A DNA stretch of 17,986 nucleotides, taken from assembly GCA_015493425.1 (NCBI GenBank), contig WGDG01000143.1, forward strand, positions 1 to 17,986, given 5' to 3'. Position numbers and translations under genes: made by a program. Below the pieces are notes generated by a model, which saw nothing but the letters and a program-made list of their open reading frames with translations, searched no databases and was not told the origin of the DNA. Source of the DNA: Sulfurovum sp. (GTDB lineage: Bacteria > Campylobacterota > Campylobacteria > Campylobacterales > Sulfurovaceae). How positions within the stretch are numbered: the stretch's first letter is position 1; every line of letters begins with the position of its first letter. Of this stretch, positions 14,232 through 17,986 are shown piece by piece.

Positions 14232-15950
14232 CTAATATGATCTTTCTTTTGGTTCGAACATGCCGAGTGTCACCTCGCCCCACTCAGTGGTAATGTTGAA
14301 GTTCTCATCCATATAGGCATACGTATGCTTGAGGAACTTTTCGTCATTACGCTCAGGGAAATCTTCTCTAAAGTGTCCACCGCGGCTCTCTTCACGCTCG
14401 AGTGCACCGACAACGATGAACTTGCTGAATTCCAGCATATGTCCAAGCTCCAGTGCTTCCTGAAGGTCGGTGTTGAAGGTGTTGGACTTGTCATCGATAC
14501 GGATATGCTTGTAGCGCTCGAGCAGTTCATCGATCAGTTTGAGCTGTTTTTCGAGTGACTCTTTGCTTCTAAAGACACCTGCATTGGCAGTCATACCGTT
14601 TTGCAGCTCTTCTCGCAGTCCCGGAACACTCTCTGTACCGTTGGAGGTCTTGACGCGTGTCAGCTCTTCGAGCATTCTGTCCGCATCGGCTTTGGTTGCT
14701 TTTTTCATCTCGACACCTTCGTCAAGTGCTTTGACCATGTTCTCTCCTGCATGGCGTCCGAAGAGAAGTGCCTCAAGTACGGAGTTTGCCCCCAGACGGT
14801 TGGCACCGTGAACGGAAACACATGAACACTCACCGGCTGCATAGAATCCTTCTACGAGGTCACCTTTGGCATTTTTCTGTACCTGACAGTTGATGTTGGT
14901 AGGAATACCACCCATCGAGTAGTGTGCCGTTGCAGAGATGTGGATGGGCTCTTTGAGCATGTCCTGTCCCTGGAAAGCGATGGCAAGTTCACGCAGTTCG
15001 GGCAGACGCTCAAGGATGATCTCTTTTGGCAGGTGGGTCAGGTCGAGGTTGACCGACTGACCGTCTTTCCCGACACCGCGTCCCTGACGTACCTCTTCCA
15101 TAATAGCACGGCTGACAACGTCACGTGACGCAAGCTCAAGTGCGTTAGGCGCATACTTCTCCATGAAACGCTCACCTTTGGAGTTGAAGAGACGTCCTCC
15201 CTCTCCACGTGCCGCTTCGGAGATGAGGACACCCGATCCGCCAAGACCGCTTGGGTGGAATTGCACGAACTCCATATCTTCCAGTGGCAGTCCGTGACGT
15301 GCTACGATAGAGAGTGAGTCACCGGTGTTGGCATGTGCGTTGGAGTTGAAGCGGTAAGCTCTCGCATGGCCGCCTGTAGCGAACATGACCAGCTTGGCAT
15401 TAAAGATAGCCGGTTCGGAGTTTCGGATGTTGTATGCCGATACACCGTACGCTTTGCCGTCTTCGTAAAGCAGGTCTGCACAGTACCACTCGTCAAATAC
15501 TTCGATACCGGCACGGAATGCCTGCTCGTAGATCGCCTGAAGGACGGCAAGCCCGGTTCTGTCTTTGGCATAGCAGGCTCTCGGCTTACTCTGGCCTCCA
15601 AACGGTCGAATAGCAATGTTGCCCTCTTCATCTCTTGAAAAGACAGCACCCATATGCTCAGCCCAGCGGATAGTTTCGGGGGCTTTGGTACACATCAGCT
15701 CTACTGCGTCCTGGTCTGCCAGGTAGTCTGAACCCTTGACTGTATCGAACATATGAAGCTCAACTGAGTCCTCTTTGCCCAGAGCGGCATTGATGCCTCC
15801 CTGTGCCGCGCCGGAGTGGCTTCGTAGCGGGTGAAGTTTGGTAATGACTGCTGTTTTCTTTCCTGCTTCGGTAAGTTCCTTGGCAGCGGCAAGACCGGCG
15901 AGGCCGGCACCGACGATCACAGCATCGTATTCGTAGATTTTAACGTCCAT
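14232..15950 (-). CDS. sdhA: SdhA: succinate dehydrogenase flavoprotein subunit
   Basis: A 572-residue catalytic subunit that interconverts succinate and fumarate. The FAD fold begins with GAGLAG (14-19); H45 in RSHSGAAQGG is the residue that binds FAD covalently. Active-site positions present are H232 (QFHPSG), the E245 region (SEAARGEGG), R276/R281 (SRDVVSR), H343 (HYSMGGIPTN) and R385 (HGANRLGANS). There is no twin-arginine signal, so it faces the cytoplasm; the related methylmenaquinol:fumarate reductase MfrA is exported by such a signal. This supports a cytoplasmic succinate dehydrogenase or fumarate reductase, useful to either an oxidative or a reductive citric acid cycle. It is first in the sdhABE operon, with AAGGA about 10 bases before the ATG. 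Confidence 0.95.
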   Translation of the reverse strand: MDVKIYEYDAVIVGAGLAGLAAAKELTEAGKKTAVITKLHPLRSHSGAAQGGINAALGKEDSVELHMFDTVKGSDYLADQDAVELMCTKAPETIRWAEHMGAVFSRDEEGNIAIRPFGGQSKPRACYAKDRTGLAVLQAIYEQAFRAGIEVFDEWYCADLLYEDGKAYGVSAYNIRNSEPAIFNAKLVMFATGGHARAYRFNSNAHANTGDSLSIVARHGLPLEDMEFVQFHPSGLGGSGVLISEAARGEGGRLFNSKGERFMEKYAPNALELASRDVVSRAIMEEVRQGRGVGKDGQSVNLDLTHLPKEIILERLPELRELAIAFQGQDMLKEPIHISATAHYSMGGIPTNINCQVQKNAKGDLVEGFYAAGECSCVSVHGANRLGANSVLEALLFGRHAGENMVKALDEGVEMKKATKADADRMLEELTRVKTSNGTESVPGLREELQNGMTANAGVFRSKESLEKQLKLIDELLERYKHIRIDDKSNTFNTDLQEALELGHMLEFSKFIVVGALEREESRGGHFREDFPERNDEKFLKHTYAYMDENFNITTEWGEVTLGMFEPKERSY

Positions 15951-15985
15951 AACGCTTGCGTCCTTTTTGTGTCAGATTTCCATCT

Positions 15986-15991
15986 ATTATA
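15986..15991 (-). promoter_or_regulatory. -10 box upstream of sdhABE
   Basis: TATAAT on the minus strand at 15991-15986 gives a leader of about 30 bases to the sdhA ATG. No good -35 is seen, as usual in this phylum. It lets sdhABE be expressed apart from the upstream gene that ends at 16125. Confidence 0.5.
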
Positions 15992-16124
15992 GCGTCCGCT
16001 TCATATTAAACGGATTAACACAAAGGACAAAAAGATTAAATGTAAAGGTAGTTGTTACGCATTTTCCTCCCGATTGTTTCAATGCGGAAGGAAGATTGAT
16101 AAAGATAATAAGCAGGGTGAATAG

Positions 16125-17171
16125 TTAGGCGGCATTTTCGGTTTGGGCAAGCTTTTTGTAGGTTTCAAAAGAGAGCAGAGCAAACGGAATTTCTCTGCCG
16201 ATGCGTTTTTCAATAGCTTTATAGTGGCGGTTGAAGAAGTCCAGGTCGTTTTCATCTGCGACAATGAGCACTTCTGCACCGTTGTCGAATGCCTGAAGCA
16301 GTGTCGTTCCCGCTTTTTGCAATGCAAGGCTCTCCTGATATCCGATGATCGTGCGTCCGCACAGTTTATTTTCGCGCTCAAAGCGAATGACACGGCCTCC
16401 GGCATTTTCAATTGCTTCAAAGACTTCCGTTTGCGTAGGCAGCGCGGCTCCTCCTGCATAGAATGCTGCCGTTTTTCCTTTTACGGTATCGGTACTGTAG
16501 GCAGCTGTCGCTTCACGTGAAAGCTTTTGGCTCATTTTTTCAAGGAAACGGTTTGGCTCCGGACGTTCAGTGTGTCCGCGCAGAGCTTCAATGGCAGCCG
16601 TATGATCTTCTGCCTCAAAAAGATTGTTTTCATATTCACAGGCATTGAGCCCGTCATACGGATCATTGACCGCAGCAAGGATCTCTGCTTTATGCGGATT
16701 GCCGTTTTTGATCATTCTGTGTGCCAGCAGCAGTATGGCATCACCGATGTAGTCATGGTTGAACTTTGAACTCTCAGAAGCGTAGTGCAGGGCATAGAGA
16801 CTTTCGTAGTAGGCTTTGTCTTCTTCATCGGCATAGGGTTCAAGCAGTTTGAAGCGTTCTGTAAAATCATTGTCATTCATGACAAGGCAGTGATTGGAGC
16901 GGTAGGAGAGTACCGGGTCTATTTGCAGCTGGGTACCGAGTTTTTCAACAATATCTCCAATACGCTCCTGACCTGTGACAACGTATCCGTTGATCTTGAA
17001 AATCAGTTTTTCTTCCGGGTAGGCAAAGTTTTCGTTTTGTGCTTTGACCGTTTCCAGGAGTGCAATGCCTGTAGCATCTTCATCAAGTGTAACCGTGAAT
17101 GTTTTATAGTAGGGAAGGTAATCGGTTTTGGCATTGAAAAAGAATGCCTTGAGGGTAAGAGTGTGCTCCAT
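16125..17171 (-). CDS. Cluster-less SdhB/SdhE-like chimera (DUF5644-type protein)
   Basis: A 348-residue cytoplasmic protein whose parts match both neighbours. Residues 4-62 follow SdhB (FNAKTDYLPYYK against FNAETDYLPYYK), but the [2Fe-2S] cysteine loop is shortened by seven residues and the fourth cysteine is Q68. Residues 79-113 still follow SdhB. At 120-153 the match is ungapped (HYASESSKFNHDYIG against HYACPVVEVNEDYLG), with the cluster cysteines replaced by Y122, L125, L128 and S132. The second set becomes G174, A177, Y180 and L184. Residues 234-342 match the second CCG half of SdhE, keeping only C271; the CPLC cysteines become D306 and D309. Function is unknown: an assembly factor, regulator or structural partner of SdhABE is inferred. 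AAGGA lies 6 bases before the ATG. Confidence 0.88.
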   Translation of the reverse strand: MEHTLTLKAFFFNAKTDYLPYYKTFTVTLDEDATGIALLETVKAQNENFAYPEEKLIFKINGYVVTGQERIGDIVEKLGTQLQIDPVLSYRSNHCLVMNDNDFTERFKLLEPYADEEDKAYYESLYALHYASESSKFNHDYIGDAILLLAHRMIKNGNPHKAEILAAVNDPYDGLNACEYENNLFEAEDHTAAIEALRGHTERPEPNRFLEKMSQKLSREATAAYSTDTVKGKTAAFYAGGAALPTQTEVFEAIENAGGRVIRFERENKLCGRTIIGYQESLALQKAGTTLLQAFDNGAEVLIVADENDLDFFNRHYKAIEKRIGREIPFALLSFETYKKLAQTENAA

Positions 17172-17203
17172 GGGGTGTCCTTTTGTGTGAACTTGGTTTT
17201 TAC

Positions 17204-17228
17204 ATTATATAAAGTTAGGTAAATTATA
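17204..17228 (-). promoter_or_regulatory. Tandem -10 boxes for the SdhB/SdhE-like chimera gene
   Basis: Two TATAAT hexamers on the minus strand (17209-17204 and 17228-17223) lie 33 and 52 bases before the ATG. No -35 is clear. They may give two start points. Confidence 0.45.
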
Positions 17229-17312
17229 GCGTGCAATACTTCCAACATGGAGTGTGTTTGTGTTATAGCAGCAAGTTAGAGGTTGGTATGTTACAATTTT
17301 GCAATGTAATAT

Positions 17313-17340
17313 TTGAGGTATTACCTTTTTGATACATAAT
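17313..17340 (+). promoter_or_regulatory. Possible promoter of thiL
   Basis: TTGAGG (17313-17318) and CATAAT (17335-17340) are 16 bases apart, pointing to thiL with a short leader. An AT-rich inverted repeat GTAATA/TATTAC (17306-17311 with 17319-17324) overlaps the -35 and could be an operator or chance. Confidence 0.35.
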
Positions 17341-17360
17341 AATAGTAGGAACGGTTGACA

Positions 17361-17986
17361 ATGATAGACAAAGAAGCCTATTTGATAGGCAAGTTAAATT
17401 CCGGGTATATCGGTGACGATGCTGCAGTCGTAGGGCGTACACTTTACAGCATGGATGCTTTTTTCGAAGGAAGCCATTTCAAGCGTGAGTGGATGAACAT
17501 GGCGCAGATTGGACGCAAGGCGATGCTGGTCAACCTCTCCGATGCCATAGCGATGAATGCACACCCCAAATATGCGTTGGTGACTGTTTGCATACCGCCT
17601 GAAATGACGACATCCCAGATCGATGAACTGACGGGAAGTATGGAATGCACAGCATCTGAGTTTGGCTGCGAGATCATCGGAGGTGATACGATCGGGGGAG
17701 AGAAACTGCATCTTAGCATTGCACTGGTGTCAGAAAGTGATAACCCGTTACTTAGAAGCGGACTCAAACCTGGTGATCTGCTTGCCTATACCGGGACACT
17801 CGGTGAGAGCAAAAAAGCGCTCGATGCACTTTTCCGGGGAGAGAAAATTGCAGCCGATTCATGCTTTTACGAGCCGCAGCTCCGGGCTGATTTTATCTAT
17901 GCGGCACGAGAATATCTCAGGAGCGGTATGGATATTTCCGATGGTCTTTACTGCGATACGAACAAGCTTCTTGATATGAATAAATA
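17361..17986 (+). CDS. thiL: Thiamine-monophosphate kinase ThiL (5' part, cut by window end)
   Basis: The frame is open from ATG 17361 to the window edge, giving 208 residues of a protein usually near 280-330. It should phosphorylate thiamine phosphate to thiamine diphosphate with ATP. ThiL/AIR-synthase-type motifs occur in order: GDDAAV (18-23), D32 with FEGSHF (35-40), NLSDAIAM (58-65), IGGDT (106-110), YTGTLGES (143-150) and MDISDGL (190-196), covering the metal, ATP and substrate sites of the N-terminal domain and the start of the second. The leader is weak: AGGA lies 10 bases before the ATG, and an in-frame TTG at 17355 is a possible earlier start. It is divergent from the SdhB/SdhE-like chimera. 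Confidence 0.9.
   Translation, partial: MIDKEAYLIGKLNSGYIGDDAAVVGRTLYSMDAFFEGSHFKREWMNMAQIGRKAMLVNLSDAIAMNAHPKYALVTVCIPPEMTTSQIDELTGSMECTASEFGCEIIGGDTIGGEKLHLSIALVSESDNPLLRSGLKPGDLLAYTGTLGESKKALDALFRGEKIAADSCFYEPQLRADFIYAAREYLRSGMDISDGLYCDTNKLLDMNK

Noticed and set aside
1..17986. CRISPR array, tRNA, rRNA, prophage or toxin-antitoxin pair
   Set aside because: No regular direct repeats with spacers, no tRNA cloverleaf with T-loop motif and no phage-type or toxin genes were seen. The small gene pair after mogA lacks toxin-antitoxin features beyond its size.

Overview
The window reads as a piece of a Campylobacterota (formerly Epsilonproteobacteria) chromosome, most like the sulfur-oxidising Sulfurovum/Sulfurimonas group. 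This is inferred from gene content: a succinate dehydrogenase of the anchor-less SdhABE type with a CCG-domain subunit, a MagIII-type DNA glycosylase, two rhodanese-like proteins, a SulP transporter, and a companion protein that I recall as a Campylobacterota family (DUF5644-like). No rRNA, tRNA, CRISPR array, phage or transposase gene was found. Genes are dense and no gap exceeds about 300 bases.

Region 1 (1-1560): the 3' tail of an unrecognised gene, then an overlapping pair of a Nudix hydrolase and a MagIII-like glycosylase (nucleotide and DNA housekeeping). A short palindromic repeat follows the first gene and the pair. Region 2 (1561-4440): an AI-2E-family membrane protein on the minus strand, divergent from a tight plus-strand run of a short-chain dehydrogenase, mogA (molybdenum cofactor), a 71-residue helical protein and a 49-residue membrane protein. 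The last three overlap by 1-4 bases. A 77-bp MITE-like repeat ends this unit.

Region 3 (4446-7882): a minus-strand series of dipeptide epimerase, SulP-STAS anion transporter (TTG start) and an exported rhodanese. Region 4 (8002-11465): a tyrosine/glycine/arginine-rich lipoprotein on the plus strand converges with a minus-strand operon of patatin-like lipase, ICMT-type methyltransferase and DUF819 membrane protein. The lipase start looks leaderless. A small cytoplasmic rhodanese and an unknown exported protein follow.

Region 5 (12225-17986): the sdhABE operon on the minus strand encodes a flavoprotein, an iron-sulfur protein with twelve cluster cysteines, and a two-CCG subunit that replaces the usual membrane anchor. 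Just upstream on the same strand is the most interesting gene of the window (16125-17171). It aligns with SdhB along the SdhB domain order, and then with the second CCG half of SdhE, but nearly every cofactor-binding cysteine is gone. It looks like a cofactor-free imitation of the SdhB-SdhE electron path. Divergent from it starts thiL (thiamine-monophosphate kinase), cut by the window edge.
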